64,000 nt of DNA, from contig NZ_JACBZO010000001.1 in assembly GCF_013409005.1 (NCBI RefSeq), positions 434,001 to 498,000 of the forward strand. The letters are read 5' to 3'. The notes under the pieces were generated by a model. The model saw nothing but the letters and a program-made list of their open reading frames with translations. It was not told the DNA's origin and did not search any database. Position numbers and translations under genes: made by a program. Origin of the DNA: Demequina lutea (lineage in GTDB: Bacteria; Actinomycetota; Actinomycetes; Actinomycetales; Demequinaceae). This document shows positions 8,550-18,368 of this stretch, in pieces (the stretch's first letter is position 1; every line of letters starts with the position of its first letter).

Positions 8550-9668
8550 ATGGCCCGACGGCAGGTGTGGCGAGGTACTCTCGCGACGCGACTCATCATT
8601 GGCTTCGCCATTGTCATCGCGTTGGGGGGCCTCACCGCCTTCCTCGTGGCTGAAGCGGTAGGACCCTCGACCTTCGACGCCCACCTCGCGCGGGCTGGCC
8701 TCAGCCCAACCTCCGAAGCCGTCCAGCACGCGCGCGCGGCGTTCGTCGCGGCAAGCGGGAAGTCGCTCCTGCTCGGCCTCGCCGCCGCAAGCGTGGCATC
8801 GCTGGGGGTGAGCATCTTCGCTGCACGCCGGGTCGGCCGATCTTTGAGAGCGTTTTCGGATGCCGCCTCACGCGTCGCACGGGGCGAGGAAGCCGCGTTG
8901 TCGCCCACGCTCAACGCTGGCGCAGAATTCGATTCCCTGGCGGATGACTTCCGTCGGATGGCCGCGCAACTCGCCCAGGCCGAGAGACTGAGGAAGCGAC
9001 TCATCTCAGACGTGGCACACGAGCTCCGCACTCCGGTCGCAACCCTCGCCGCCTATCTCGAGGGCATTGAGGATGGCGTTCGCCCCCTCGACGGCGCGAC
9101 GCTCGAGGTGCTCCGTTCGTCGACCGCCCGGCTCGTGAGACTTGTCACCGACCTCGCCGAGGTCACGTCTGCGGAAGCGGGGGCATCTTCTCTGCGGGCG
9201 GAGACGATCAGGGTGGGAGTGCTCGCCGCCGCCGCCATCGCGGCCGCCGCACCCGCGTTCGACGCGAAGGGCGTCTCGCTCGATGCCGAAGGAGCTTCCG
9301 AAGTTCAGGTCCGCGCGGACCCGGATCGTTTCGGACAGATCCTGGGAAACCTTCTCGACAATGCTCTGCGCCATACGGCTGCGGGCGGCCGCGTCACGGT
9401 GCGATGGGCTCCGGCGGGCGCGACGGTTCGGATCGTGGTGGTCGACTCGGGCGAGGGCATCGGTGCTGAGCACATCGGCCACATCTTCGACCGGTTCTAC
9501 CGCGTCGATGCCGCGAGAGACCGGGAACGGGGCGGCTCGGGCGTTGGCCTGGCGGTCGTGAAGGGGCTGGTCGAAGCGCATGGGGGCCGCGTCACGGTTG
9601 AATCGGACGGTATGGGTGCGGGATCCGCGTTCACCATCGTGATGCCCGGCGTCGGCCGCTCGTTGTAA
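8550..9668 (+). CDS. Sensor histidine kinase
   Basis: A 372-residue membrane kinase. Two transmembrane segments (about 12-35 and 70-90) flank a short extracytoplasmic loop, followed by HAMP, the H-box SDVAHELRTPV (His about 157), the N-box NLLDNALRHT, the G1 box DSGEGIG and the G2 box RERGGSGVGLAVVKGLV. It is the partner of the response regulator just upstream. The sensory loop is under 40 residues and has no obvious metal ligand cluster, so the signal is uncertain. It resembles the second kinase at 33324 in layout, which suggests the two systems share ancestry. Confidence 0.93.
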   Translation: MARRQVWRGTLATRLIIGFAIVIALGGLTAFLVAEAVGPSTFDAHLARAGLSPTSEAVQHARAAFVAASGKSLLLGLAAASVASLGVSIFAARRVGRSLRAFSDAASRVARGEEAALSPTLNAGAEFDSLADDFRRMAAQLAQAERLRKRLISDVAHELRTPVATLAAYLEGIEDGVRPLDGATLEVLRSSTARLVRLVTDLAEVTSAEAGASSLRAETIRVGVLAAAAIAAAAPAFDAKGVSLDAEGASEVQVRADPDRFGQILGNLLDNALRHTAAGGRVTVRWAPAGATVRIVVVDSGEGIGAEHIGHIFDRFYRVDAARDRERGGSGVGLAVVKGLVEAHGGRVTVESDGMGAGSAFTIVMPGVGRSL

Positions 9669-9734
9669 CTCCGCAGGGCCCTGCCAGATCGAGTGTGTGG
9701 CGATAGGGCCGGCGACAATGACAGCGCGGGCGAC

Positions 9735-10541
9735 CTATCGCGCCGTCAGGCTTGTCGCGAGGCCAGCGATCGTTATGCCTACCGCGAGCACGGTGAGGCT
9801 CGCGGTACTGATGAGCGCCATCTGACGCCGGGGCGGAGGCGCGGCAACGTGGGCGGAATGGGCCGTCATGTCGGAGTCGCCCCTGGGACTCACCGTTTTC
9901 ATACCGTGCTTGAGGCCGCGGGCGACGAGCCACCAGTTGATGGGGTAAGCGACGACGAAACCCGCGCACAACGCGAGGGACATCACGAACCAGAAAGCGC
10001 CGTGGGTGGGATCCGACGCGGCGGGCACGGCCGCCATCCATGGGACGCTCACAGCCATCATCCCGGCCATGACCCCGTTCATCGATAGGAACTCGGGGAC
10101 GAAGGTCGACCGAAGCGACTGGGCATAGGAGCCCGCCATGGATCGCATGAACAGCGCTTGGAAGATGGTCCACCCGAAGGCAAACCCGACGGCGTACTCG
10201 AGGCCCAGGTCGACGCCCTTGGCGAGACCGAGGGGTGCGACGATGGCGGCGGTGACGAGGATGCCGATTCCGTCGCCAGCGACACAGTGCATGGTCGAGC
10301 CGACGACCTGACGCCAGCGCGCGGAAACGAAGAGATTGTGCGTGTTAGGCAGAGGCTCCCGGCAGGACAGAACGTAGAGAAGCGCGCCCGCAAGGCCGCT
10401 GAAAGCCGTGAAAATGACGAACGCCCACTTCATCACGGTCGCTTCGGGCGTCTTGCGGATGTCCCACGCGACAAACGCGACGGCGGCGATGACCTGGATC
10501 GCCCAAAGAAGCACTGCGCCAGCAAGCATGAATCCGATCAT
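9735..10541 (-). CDS. DUF4396 membrane protein
   Basis: A 268-residue polytopic membrane protein. It carries the family's signature RWRQVVGSTMHCVAGDG (about residues 74-90), where His, Cys and Asp could bind a metal. About six helices are visible, ending with a cytoplasmic basic loop and one more helix. Function is unknown; relatives often sit in copper or heavy-metal loci. A second copy at 37421, cut short by an insertion element, shares this signature, so the island received two versions. Confidence 0.85.
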   Translation of the reverse strand: MIGFMLAGAVLLWAIQVIAAVAFVAWDIRKTPEATVMKWAFVIFTAFSGLAGALLYVLSCREPLPNTHNLFVSARWRQVVGSTMHCVAGDGIGILVTAAIVAPLGLAKGVDLGLEYAVGFAFGWTIFQALFMRSMAGSYAQSLRSTFVPEFLSMNGVMAGMMAVSVPWMAAVPAASDPTHGAFWFVMSLALCAGFVVAYPINWWLVARGLKHGMKTVSPRGDSDMTAHSAHVAAPPPRRQMALISTASLTVLAVGITIAGLATSLTAR

Positions 10542-10799
10542 GCCACACGTCGTCGGCAGGCCGGCTTCGAGTCAACGACGGTCCGGGGGCGGATTCGGGC
10601 CCGCGAACGGCGGAGGAGGAGTCTCGCGGGCTTTCCAGTTGAGCGAGGGCTGCGCGGGATTGCGGTGTCGAGCCGATGGAGGCTGTTCGACGAGTGTGCC
10701 CCGCGGTCGATGAAACGATGCAGTCGGTGGCGGGCCAGGTGACCCGACAGGTGCGTCGGCGGCCGCGTCGGGCCTCGCGAGTTCACAACTCGAGGGGAA

Positions 10800-11063
10800 C
10801 TACGGCTGGCGCTCCTTGGCGTCGTGGCGCCCCGACTTTGGGGGATCACGTTCCGAACTGAGTTGCTCGTATTCCTGGAGACTGATCTCGCCCTCTGCGA
10901 GCCGCGACCGCAGAACGGCTACGGGATCTCGGGGTTCCGTGCCGCGCGGAAACAGACGCGACAGCCCCCACACCCCGAACACGATGACGGCGATCCAGAA
11001 GATCCCCATCAGTACCCACCACCCAGCGCCCATTCCTTCGTTCCAACCGCCCAACCACATCAT
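10800..11063 (-). CDS. Small SHOCT-domain membrane protein
   Basis: An 87-residue protein: an N-terminal Trp/Gly/Met-rich stretch, one transmembrane helix (VLMGIFWIAVIVFGVWGL), then a C-terminal SHOCT motif (PVAVLRSRLAEGEISLQEYEQL). The start at 11063 is supported by AGAGG upstream. SHOCT proteins are short, poorly understood, and often lie beside metal-efflux or membrane-stress genes. A close analogue lies at 32917 next to the second cupredoxin. Tandem GATGAAG boxes lie 80 bases upstream. Confidence 0.82.
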   Translation of the reverse strand: MMWLGGWNEGMGAGWWVLMGIFWIAVIVFGVWGLSRLFPRGTEPRDPVAVLRSRLAEGEISLQEYEQLSSERDPPKSGRHDAKERQP

Positions 11064-11143
11064 GTCTGATCCTCTCGACGTTGAGGCGAGTTCGCCACGT
11101 TCCTCCATTACACCCGTGGGCAGTGAAGACGCGGTTGGCCTGC

Positions 11144-11161
11144 CATGAAGTACTGATGAAG
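11144..11161 (+). promoter_or_regulatory. Tandem [C/G]ATGAAG boxes upstream of the SHOCT gene
   Basis: CATGAAG at 11144-11150 and GATGAAG at 11155-11161, again with an 11-base period. They lie in the 380-base gap between the Lgt-like gene and the SHOCT gene and read on the strand opposite to it. Nothing else is recognised in 11064-11443. Confidence 0.6.
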
Positions 11162-11443
11162 GCGGCGGTGGCCTTAACCTTCCAGGGCACAAATCAGGGC
11201 TCTCATTGGTGCCAAAGTGAGGCCGCCCCGACGCGACCGGACCGTTCGCCAGCCAGCGCATCGCAGGCAGTTCTCAGCGCCCGGGGATTCCAACCTTGGG
11301 TCGGCACCGCGAGCGACCTCAGGGTTCAGGCTCCAATCAAGAAATGCCATAACGGCCTCCGAGCCCGCGAGGCTTACGCATCGTGCCCGGGTGGTGTGGT
11401 CGAGCCGAGCACGCCGGGACGGCTCGGGGGGACGCCTGACAAG

Positions 11444-12682
11444 TCAGTTCAGGAAGGCGGTGAAGGCCGCTCCAACGAGCGCGGCCGACGCGACGGCGAG
11501 CGTGATGATGCGTCCGTGTGCCGTCTTCCGTGGCAAACCGCGCAGCGGAAAGAGGAGTTGCCTCACCACCAGGTAGGCCGACAATCCGCCAACGAAAACG
11601 AGGCCCTGAGGCAAAGGCGCCGCGAATCGAAGGATGGCGACGGAGGAGACGGCAAGGACCGCGGCGGACGCAGACTCCATCAGTTGTACCGGCACTCGCT
11701 TGACCCCAATCCGGCGGTCGGAGGACCACAATCCCCAGCGTGACGTGGTCGGCAGCCCGGTGCAGCAGCCGCCGAAGAAGCACCCGATTCTCCCGATGGC
11801 TTGGCCGAGTAAGAGAGCAGGCGCGGTGACGTCGAGCACCGTGCCGACGGGCAAGCGCCAGAGCGCGCTGCCTAGCGCCAAGACGGTGATCGCGCCGATG
11901 ACGAAACCCTGCAAGCTGGCGCCGGTGACGAGAAGGCCGGTCTTTTCCCCGAGGTGGGTGAGCCGGTAGTAGACCTTGGCGCCGACGATCCCCACGAGGC
12001 ATGACGCGAGGGCGAGGAGGAGGACGCGGGTTACCGGTAGGCCCACCGCCCGAGCCAATGTCGACTGCAGCGCGACACCAGCGAGCGCGCCCAACCCCAC
12101 GAGGGCAGGCCACGCGCCAAGAATGATCCCTGGTGCCCGCTGGCGGGCAACTGGAGCGTAGACAGAGGTGCCGGTGGCCACTGCCGAGGAGAGTCGATGT
12201 GGGGTAACCGGCCGATTCCGGTGTTTGGCGTTTTGGGGTATTGCTTCGGCGGCCGCGTCGACCTTCCACCTTCCGGGGTTCGCGTCGGATACCCGATGCG
12301 TGAGCGCGACGCGACCCATGCCCCGCTTGAGTCCGTCGATGCCCGTCGCGACCCGGAACGCGTCGCCGCTTTCCGGCTTTCCCTTGACATCGATGCGGCG
12401 GCCCGTGAACTTGACGGCCACTCCGTAGGTATCCCAATTCTCGTCAACATCGAACCAGTAGGTGAGCGCCACGTCTTGGGGCTCCACGGAAGCGAGGACG
12501 CTCCAGTCAAACGCGACGAACTCCAGCGGTGAAGCCTTGGTGCTAGCACCACTCAGCCGGGCGAGAACCGGCCCGATGCGTAGTGCGCCGGTGACGACGG
12601 TCCAAAGACTGCGGCGCTTCGGTGGAGAGAGGTGCGAGCCGCTAGTGGACCGGGCGGCTGCGGTCGTGGTGTTGGTGAGCAT
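11444..12682 (-). CDS. Lgt-like prolipoprotein diacylglyceryl transferase family protein with extra N-terminal domain
   Basis: A 412-residue protein. Residues 1-160 form a soluble region (ALTYWFDVDENWDTYGVAVKFTGR) that I do not recognise; residues 180-412 hold about seven membrane helices with GRIGCFFGGCCTGLPT, matching the GRxGNxxxxxxxG signature region of Lgt, but with a cysteine cluster where the usual Asn would be. True Lgt transfers diacylglycerol to lipoprotein cysteines; the changed motif and extra domain argue for a divergent paralogue with another substrate, perhaps a metal- or thiol-linked one (inference). It is transcribed away from the copA locus, with tandem GATGAAG boxes in the shared upstream region. 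Confidence 0.75.
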   Translation of the reverse strand: MLTNTTTAAARSTSGSHLSPPKRRSLWTVVTGALRIGPVLARLSGASTKASPLEFVAFDWSVLASVEPQDVALTYWFDVDENWDTYGVAVKFTGRRIDVKGKPESGDAFRVATGIDGLKRGMGRVALTHRVSDANPGRWKVDAAAEAIPQNAKHRNRPVTPHRLSSAVATGTSVYAPVARQRAPGIILGAWPALVGLGALAGVALQSTLARAVGLPVTRVLLLALASCLVGIVGAKVYYRLTHLGEKTGLLVTGASLQGFVIGAITVLALGSALWRLPVGTVLDVTAPALLLGQAIGRIGCFFGGCCTGLPTTSRWGLWSSDRRIGVKRVPVQLMESASAAVLAVSSVAILRFAAPLPQGLVFVGGLSAYLVVRQLLFPLRGLPRKTAHGRIITLAVASAALVGAAFTAFLN

Positions 12683-12726
12683 CTGTGCAACGTAGGCCTC
12701 GAGTAACGTCCAATCGGTTGATGTGC

Positions 12727-12744
12727 GATCAAGTTTCGATGAAG
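12727..12744 (+). promoter_or_regulatory. Tandem GAT[C/G]AAG boxes between the Lgt-like gene and copA
   Basis: GATCAAG at 12727-12733 and GATGAAG at 12738-12744, 11-base period; a weaker GTTGATG lies just upstream at 12717. The site is placed to act on the divergent Lgt-like gene and/or the copA locus. Confidence 0.6.
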
Positions 12745-12834
12745 TAGGTGACGTGCACGAGTCACCGCCGCCGCGGGCGGTAGCCGCCCGCCAGCGGTCC
12801 TGAGGAGCGTTGTCCTCCGCCGTCGAGGCGGCTA

Positions 12835-12866
12835 TTGACCTTCCACTTGGATGGAAGGTTTAGCCT
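12835..12866 (+). promoter_or_regulatory. CueR/MerR-type promoter of the copA locus
   Basis: A -35 TTGACC (12835-12840) and -10-like TAGCCT (12861-12866) are separated by 20 bases instead of 17. The dyad ACCTTCC-N8-GGAAGGT fills the spacer. An overlong spacer with an internal dyad is the hallmark of promoters untwisted by MerR-family activators, and ACCTTCC/GGAAGGT is the CueR operator type. No CueR gene adjoins it, so the regulator may act from elsewhere. Confidence 0.8.
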
Positions 12867-13367
12867 GTGCGTGGGGCCGAGAATGGGGCCCGGAGCGGAC
12901 CGTCATGGCCCGCGTGGATCACCAAGCGTGGCCAATTGACGGCGGCGGGTAGGGCGGCAGGCACGGGAACTATGGGAATGGGCAGCGAGAAAGCGCGGGC
13001 ACGTCCGCCGCGCGAGGGACGGGCAATGCGGAAGTCCCATCGGAGCGGTGTACACATCAGCCGCTCTATCTCAGACGCGGCCCGATTCGAGCGCGTCTAC
13101 GACCGTGTCGCGGGAAAGTCGCGTGAGCGATGGACGCCGCCGTGGATGCCGTTTCCCTCAAGGGACGTCAGCTCGTTGAGCACTCGCGCCGGCTCCTCAA
13201 CGCGGCCGTTACGCCGACGTTTGGCTACACCGGTGGGGCGCTGGTTCGCGCTTGCCTGGCAAGCGGCTCTTGCTGCCGTAGCGGCACTGGTGTTCCAACG
13301 AATGGTGGCGCGCGACCGCGCGCGCAGCATCACCGTGGTCGCTACGGGCGACCAAGAAGTGGGTTAG
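12867..13367 (+). CDS. Hypothetical protein between the CueR-type promoter and copA
   Basis: The longest frame here (166 residues) is Arg/Ser-rich with one likely transmembrane helix near the C-terminus ([19 protein letters not shown]) and ends five bases before copA. Reading may start later, at an ATG near 12972 or 13026. No family is recognised, and a second frame at 13130 gives a cysteine-containing 86-residue alternative, so coding is not certain. If real it is the first gene of the copper-induced transcript. Confidence 0.35.
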   Translation: MRGAENGARSGPSWPAWITKRGQLTAAGRAAGTGTMGMGSEKARARPPREGRAMRKSHRSGVHISRSISDAARFERVYDRVAGKSRERWTPPWMPFPSRDVSSLSTRAGSSTRPLRRRLATPVGRWFALAWQAALAAVAALVFQRMVARDRARSITVVATGDQEVG

Positions 13368-13371
13368 TGCT

Positions 13372-16125
13372 ATGGAAACCATGTCGATAGTTGTCTTGCT
13401 GGCGGCGGTGGCTCTCACGGGGTTGATTGCTTGGTATTTCTTCGGCCCGAAGAAGTCACACCGAGCAAGCTTGGATGATGGCATCCAGGTGGTTAGTGTC
13501 ACGGTCAAGGGCGGCTACAGTCCCGATGTCATCGAGGTGGTCGCTGGCGTACCGGTGCGAATGCTCTTCGACCGACAGGAGTCGGGGGACTGCTCGTCCC
13601 GCGTAGTGTTTCCCGACTTCAAGGTCAACCAGGCGCTTACCGCGTTTGAGACGACGGCGGTGGAATTCACACCCGACCGTTCAGGCGACTTCGGGTTCGC
13701 GTGCGGCATGAACATGCTTCACGGTCGGTTGCTCGTGATCGAGCCTGGGCCGCAAGAGCGACCGCGCGCCGCGTCAGGCTCAGCGACGGCTGCAAGTGAT
13801 TCGTTGGCGAAGGTGCAGGGGCCCGCCGATCCTGTCGCCGTGTCAAACCGAACGCCGACCGACGCGGAGGACGAGGAGGCCCAAGCGAGGGACCGCAACG
13901 CTGAGATCCGCGACCTGACGCGCAGAGTTCTGGTGGGGGCGGTCCTCGCCCTGCCTGTCGTGTTCGCCGTGATGGCGACGGAGCTGTTCTCAGTGACGTG
14001 GGTTCCGGGCGTGTTGCTGAACCATTGGGTGCAGCTCGCCCTCATCAGCCCCGTCATGTTCTACAGCGGATGGCCCATCCACCGAACGGGCTGGCTCGCG
14101 CTTTCGCATCGCACAGCCGAGATGAACTCCCTCATCACCCTCGGCACGATCGCGGCGTTCGGTTACAGCCTCGTCGTGACGATCGCGCCGAACGTACTTC
14201 CGAGCGATGTGCGGCAGGTCTACTTCGAGGCCGTGGGCGTCATCATCACACTCATCTTGCTGGGACGCCTCTTCGAAACCAAGGCGAAGGCAGGCACAGG
14301 CGCCGCGATCCGCACGCTCATCGGACTTCAGCCCCGTTCCGCAACGGTCATCCGCGAGGGCAAGGAGTTCGAGGTCCCCATCGAGGACGTCGCGGTCGGT
14401 GACGTCGTGATGGTGCGCCCGGGCGAGAAACTCCCCGTTGACGGCGAGGTCATTGAGGGTCGCTCCCCGGTCGACGAATCGATGGTGACCGGGGAGCCAA
14501 TCCCGACCGTCAAGACCACGGGCGACGTGGTGATCGGTGCGACGATCAATCAAACCGGCTCCCTGAAGTACGTGGCCACCAAGGTGGGCTCGGACACGAT
14601 GCTCGCGCAAATCATCAAACTTGTCCGTGAGGCCCAGGGATCGAAAGCCCCCATCCAGCGCCTCGCCGACAAGGTCTCGAGCTACTTCGTTCCCGCCGTC
14701 GTCGCCATTGCCATCTGGACGTTCGCAGTATGGATGATCGCGGGCCCGCCACCCTCCTTCATCTTCGCGTTGGTCGCCGCCGTCTCAGTACTCGTCATCG
14801 CGTGCCCATGCGCCCTCGGCCTCGCAACTCCGTTGTCGATCACCGTCGGAACCGGTAAGGGTGCCATGGCGGGAATCCTGATCAGGTCCGCTGAGGCGCT
14901 CGAGACGGCCCACAAGATTGACACAGTGGTGCTCGACAAGACGGGAACCATCACGAAGGGTTCGCCCGTGCTTACGGACATCCTGCCTGTCGACGGCACT
15001 GCGGGAGACGACCTGCTCCGGCTGGTCGCCTCGGCTGAGGCCTCATCCGAACACCCCTTGGCTTCGGCAATTGTCGAGGGAGCGCGCGACAGGGGCCTGA
15101 AGGTCACCGAGGCCGCGACGTTCGAGTCCGTCACGGGCCAGGGCGTTCGAGCACACGTCTCCGGACTCGAGGTTCTCGTGGGAAACGAGCGTCTACTTGC
15201 GGGCGCGGGCGTCGATCCAACCCCTCTCGTGGCCGACGCGTCCGCACTCGGACGCGATGGAAAGACCGCGATGTTCGTCGCACTTGACGGCAGGGCCGCG
15301 GGCGTCATTGGCGTAGCGGACACGGTCAAGGACGGTTCGATCGCCGCAATTGCCGCACTTCACGACCGGGGTTTGGACGTGGTGATGATCACTGGTGACA
15401 GCCGCCTGGCTGCGGCGGCGATCGCGCGCGAAGTCGGAATCCGGCGTGTCCTCGCTGAAGTCATGCCGGAGCACAAGGCGAGCGAGGTCCGTCGGCTGCA
15501 GGCCGAGGGGCGGGTCGTCGGCATGGTCGGCGACGGCATCAATGATGCTCCGGCGCTTGCGCAAGCCGACGTGGGGTTCGCGATGGGGACCGGAACCGAT
15601 GTCGCCATCGAGTCGTCGAGCGTGACGTTGACCTCGGGCGCGCTCTTGGGCGTCGTCACCGCGATCGACCTCTCGCGCGCGACGATGCGCAACATCAAGC
15701 AGAATCTGGTTTTCGCGTTCGTGTACAACGGCTTGGGAATTCCGATTGCGGCCGGGGTGCTCTATCCGACATTTGGCCTGAGGCTGAGCCCCATGATTGC
15801 GGCGGGAGCGATGGCCCTGTCGTCGCTGTCGGTCGTTGCGAACTCCAACCGGCTCCGCGGATTCACGGCGAAGCCGCTGCCAGACGTTGTCCGGGTTCCA
15901 GCCACCGATCCGGTGGTGGACGTGGGACGCGATGAAGAGGAAGAGGAACACACCATGCACGACGCCACATCGACAGTGAAGGATCCCATCTGTGGGATGA
16001 GTATCGACCCAGCCAACGCCGCCCGCGTCATCGAACGCGATGGGCAGAAGTTCTACTTCTGTTCCGAGGGGTGCGCGACTGCGTTTGAGAAGGCGCCTGA
16101 CGCTCACGCCGGACACTCGCACTAG
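13372..16125 (+). CDS. copA: Copper-exporting P1B-type ATPase with N-terminal cupredoxin and C-terminal YHS domain
   Basis: A 917-residue pump. An N-terminal membrane helix is followed by a cupredoxin-like domain (about 36-122, with [12 protein letters not shown] supplying Cys, Met and His). The ATPase core then has TGE at 372, the transport motif CPC at 478 ([11 protein letters not shown]), the phosphorylated Asp in DKTGT at 522, SSEHPLA in the nucleotide domain and GDGINDAP at 720. The last 60 residues are acidic followed by a YHS domain ([16 protein letters not shown]) and end HAGHSH. There is no HMA domain. It should export Cu(I), with the cupredoxin and YHS parts receiving or sensing metal (inference). 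Confidence 0.93.
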   Translation: METMSIVVLLAAVALTGLIAWYFFGPKKSHRASLDDGIQVVSVTVKGGYSPDVIEVVAGVPVRMLFDRQESGDCSSRVVFPDFKVNQALTAFETTAVEFTPDRSGDFGFACGMNMLHGRLLVIEPGPQERPRAASGSATAASDSLAKVQGPADPVAVSNRTPTDAEDEEAQARDRNAEIRDLTRRVLVGAVLALPVVFAVMATELFSVTWVPGVLLNHWVQLALISPVMFYSGWPIHRTGWLALSHRTAEMNSLITLGTIAAFGYSLVVTIAPNVLPSDVRQVYFEAVGVIITLILLGRLFETKAKAGTGAAIRTLIGLQPRSATVIREGKEFEVPIEDVAVGDVVMVRPGEKLPVDGEVIEGRSPVDESMVTGEPIPTVKTTGDVVIGATINQTGSLKYVATKVGSDTMLAQIIKLVREAQGSKAPIQRLADKVSSYFVPAVVAIAIWTFAVWMIAGPPPSFIFALVAAVSVLVIACPCALGLATPLSITVGTGKGAMAGILIRSAEALETAHKIDTVVLDKTGTITKGSPVLTDILPVDGTAGDDLLRLVASAEASSEHPLASAIVEGARDRGLKVTEAATFESVTGQGVRAHVSGLEVLVGNERLLAGAGVDPTPLVADASALGRDGKTAMFVALDGRAAGVIGVADTVKDGSIAAIAALHDRGLDVVMITGDSRLAAAAIAREVGIRRVLAEVMPEHKASEVRRLQAEGRVVGMVGDGINDAPALAQADVGFAMGTGTDVAIESSSVTLTSGALLGVVTAIDLSRATMRNIKQNLVFAFVYNGLGIPIAAGVLYPTFGLRLSPMIAAGAMALSSLSVVANSNRLRGFTAKPLPDVVRVPATDPVVDVGRDEEEEEHTMHDATSTVKDPICGMSIDPANAARVIERDGQKFYFCSEGCATAFEKAPDAHAGHSH

Positions 16126-16136
16126 CGAGGTTCGTT

Positions 16137-16164
16137 CCTGGGGGCCAGAGCAGCGGCCCCCAGG
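16137..16164 (+). terminator. Hairpin after copA
   Basis: CCTGGGGGCC (16137-16146) pairs perfectly with GGCCCCCAGG (16155-16164) around an 8-base loop, 11 bases after the copA stop. No T-run follows, so termination may be imperfect. Confidence 0.7.
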
Positions 16165-16294
16165 GAGGCGCAACTCGCTTGAACTGCGATAGGGCGACGA
16201 ACTTGCTCAAGCAGGCGCCGTATGGCGCGCCAGCTAGAGAGTCGGCTCGCGTTTCGTAGTTAGGTCTGGACTATTTGAGGAGGCGTACCGGCAC

Positions 16295-16801
16295 ATGGCA
16301 GAACTTTCGCAGTTGACGAGTGACAACCTGGACAAGCAGGGCTTTTGCGACTTGGGAGAAGCGGGCAAGTCCCGCTACGCCCGGCCCCTGCGCTTCACGC
16401 CAGCGGTGGCCACCATCCTCGTGGTCATGGGTCTGATCTTGCAATCACCCATCGTGATCGGATCCATGGCGCTCATCGGTCTCAGTGGCGTGCTCTTCCC
16501 GCGCGGCATGCTCATCGATGTGGTGTACAACCTGGGGATTCGTCACATATTCAATTCACCGCGACTTCCCCCCACGCCGACGCCGCGACGGTTCTCATAT
16601 GGAATCTCCACTGTCTGGCTTGCCGGTTCGGCCGCGTCGTTCCATTTTGGGCTGCCGCTGCTGGGCATTCTCTTCGGGGTCCCGGTAGCTATCGGCGGTA
16701 CCGTCCTTGCGACGACCCTGTGGTGTCTTGGGTCGTGGCTCTACCGCCCTGTGGGGGCCCTAGTCGCGGAGTTCGAGGGCACGAGAAAGGCCGGCAAGTA
16801 G
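16295..16801 (+). CDS. DUF4395 membrane protein
   Basis: A 168-residue protein of the DUF4395 type: a short N-terminal segment (DKQGFCDLGEAG), about four hydrophobic helices, and RFTPAVATILVVMGLIL and FNSPRLPPTPTPRRF between them. The start is fixed by GAGGAGG 13 bases upstream. Function is unknown; in actinobacteria the family is often found beside thioredoxin-like and sulfur or metal redox genes, which fits this block. It lies after the copA hairpin, so it may have its own promoter. Confidence 0.82.
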   Translation: MAELSQLTSDNLDKQGFCDLGEAGKSRYARPLRFTPAVATILVVMGLILQSPIVIGSMALIGLSGVLFPRGMLIDVVYNLGIRHIFNSPRLPPTPTPRRFSYGISTVWLAGSAASFHFGLPLLGILFGVPVAIGGTVLATTLWCLGSWLYRPVGALVAEFEGTRKAGK

Positions 16802-17203
16802 CCATGGCGGGAGGTCTCGCGTGGCCCGCGCCGTCGTCGACGGGCTCCCAGAGTCGCGACGGTGTCACTTCCCTCGGCGGCGCCGTCCTAGCCGAACACG
16901 GCGGATTCGACTTGCCGATGCAGCGACCTCGACCTCGACGCGGCAGCGAATTTCGACTCGTCGTAGCGTTCGGCGCCTCGATGCGGACGCATCTCATGTC
17001 CCGATTTCGGTCTGCGCTGCTTGAGTTTCGGCTTTTCGCCGATGAAGTTCTGATGAAGATACTCGCGGCGCTAGGCCCAGGCGCCGTCATTTGCGTCCCG
17101 AGCCCGTCGAATTGGGCGCAAATTCGGCCTAGCCTGACGACAAAACCAGACGGCGCGCCATTGGCGTCGTCATTGTTCGGATTTGAAAGGAACGGTTCGA
17201 GGC
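16802..17203. other. Gene-free stretch carrying a regulatory site
   Basis: No convincing reading frame in 402 bases. It holds the tandem GATGAAG site at 17041 and the Shine-Dalgarno AAAGGA of the DUF3105 gene. Confidence 0.6.
17041..17058 (+). promoter_or_regulatory. Tandem GATGAAG boxes upstream of the DUF3105 gene
   Basis: Perfect GATGAAG at 17041-17047 and 17052-17058, 11-base period, 146 bases before the next start codon and in the same orientation as that gene. Confidence 0.7.
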
Positions 17204-17863
17204 ATGGCTGAGAATCAGAAGGCGAGAGCCGGTGGGGCCGATGCCGCACGCCAGGCCGTAATGGCGGCACGACGAGCGGATCGCCGCAGAGTATTCATGG
17301 TCTGGGGCGCAGTGGCGGTCATCATCTTGTCCCTCGTGGGGGTGGCGACCAAGGTGCTGGTTGACGCTTCCGCTCGCGGCGAGGCCCTCAAGGCTGCGGT
17401 CGCCGCGCCCATCGCCGGGATAGTTAAGTCGACGCCGAAATCCGCCAATCACGTGAAGAACCTCCCGGAGCCAACGCCGACTGCGGGGGTCTTGATGCCG
17501 CCGGTGGGCGGGGACCATGACGCCGTGCCCCAAAATTGCGGCGTATATGACGCGCCGGTAGGCACGTGGCATGCGGTCCACTCGCTTGAACACGGCGCGG
17601 TGTGGATCACGTACGCCCCGGGGATTGCGGCTGGCGAGGTGGCCAAGCTGGCCGCCGCAGCGACTAACCATGACCACGTACTTGTCAGTCCCTTCCCCAA
17701 CCTGCCGTCGCCGATTGTTCTCACGGCATGGGGCCTGCAGCTTCGCGTCGACAGCGCGAGCGATCCCAGGGTGGAGACGTTCATTAAGAAGTACGAGAAC
17801 GGGCCTCAGACCCCGGAACTGGGAGCGCCTTGTTCGGGCGGGGTCGGCCAGCCGACCGGATAG
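17204..17863 (+). CDS. DUF3105 membrane-anchored protein
   Basis: A 219-residue protein: basic cytoplasmic tail, one transmembrane segment (about 32-52, VWGAVAVIILSLVGVATKVL), then an extracytoplasmic DUF3105 domain. The family signature is clear: GGDHDAVPQNCGVYDAP and HSLEHGAVWITYAP, with conserved His and Cys residues that could bind metal. Function is unknown, but the protein is common in actinobacterial copper loci. The ATG at 17204 is used because the family starts near it; the frame is open a few codons upstream. Confidence 0.85.
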   Translation: MAENQKARAGGADAARQAVMAARRADRRRVFMVWGAVAVIILSLVGVATKVLVDASARGEALKAAVAAPIAGIVKSTPKSANHVKNLPEPTPTAGVLMPPVGGDHDAVPQNCGVYDAPVGTWHAVHSLEHGAVWITYAPGIAAGEVAKLAAAATNHDHVLVSPFPNLPSPIVLTAWGLQLRVDSASDPRVETFIKKYENGPQTPELGAPCSGGVGQPTG

Positions 17864-18238
17864 TGCCGTTACCGCTTGACGGCCCACCGGCTCTCCATGT
17901 CGCCGGTTGGATCGCGTCGCGGTGACGGAGTTTACGGTTGCGCTGGTGGTGGAAGATGCACCATCCGCACCCTCTCGTCGCAAGCCTCGTCGACCGAAGG
18001 CCAGGATGACTGCGACGGAGGGGATACGGCGCGCACGCGTCGGCGCATAATCTGCCTGACGGATCGATCGCGGCCATCGGTGCTCGTTTAACTGTGCGCG
18101 ACGTCCGGCCGCGGGGTGGTGCAGATCCCTGGGAGGTCTGCATTCGCTCCATGGCGGGCTGCAGGCCTCGCCAAATCGCGGTGCGTATCTGCGCGTCCGC
18201 CCGGGGATGTGAGTCAGGCCAGTGATGCCCCGTTTGCG
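17864..18238. other. Gene-free stretch between the copper block and transposon debris
   Basis: No family is recognisable on either strand. It marks the junction between the first metal block and the resolvase-bearing element. Confidence 0.5.
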
Positions 18239-18361
18239 TTAGAGCTGGTGCCAGCGCTGCCGGGTGCGTAGGCTGATATCAGTGTCTCGGGCGAGAACGG
18301 CGAGGGGTGCCTGGTCTTCCAGGTGAGTTCGGAGAATCCGCCATCGTTCGTCGCCGCTCAT
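18239..18361 (-). pseudogene. Transposase N-terminal fragment
   Basis: Forty residues starting MSGDERWRILRTHLEDQ with the helix-turn-helix stretch PLAVLARDTDISLRTRQRWHQ, which is how the Mu/integrase-core transposases found beside serine resolvases begin. The frame then stops; the catalytic domain is gone. It starts eight bases after the resolvase stop, keeping the original gene order. Confidence 0.7.
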
Positions 18362-18368
18362 GACATCG

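Noticed and set aside
9700..9741. Terminator between the kinase and DUF4396 genes
   Set aside because: GCGATAGG and CCTATCGC are complementary, but the loop is 26 bases and there is no T-run; too weak to call.
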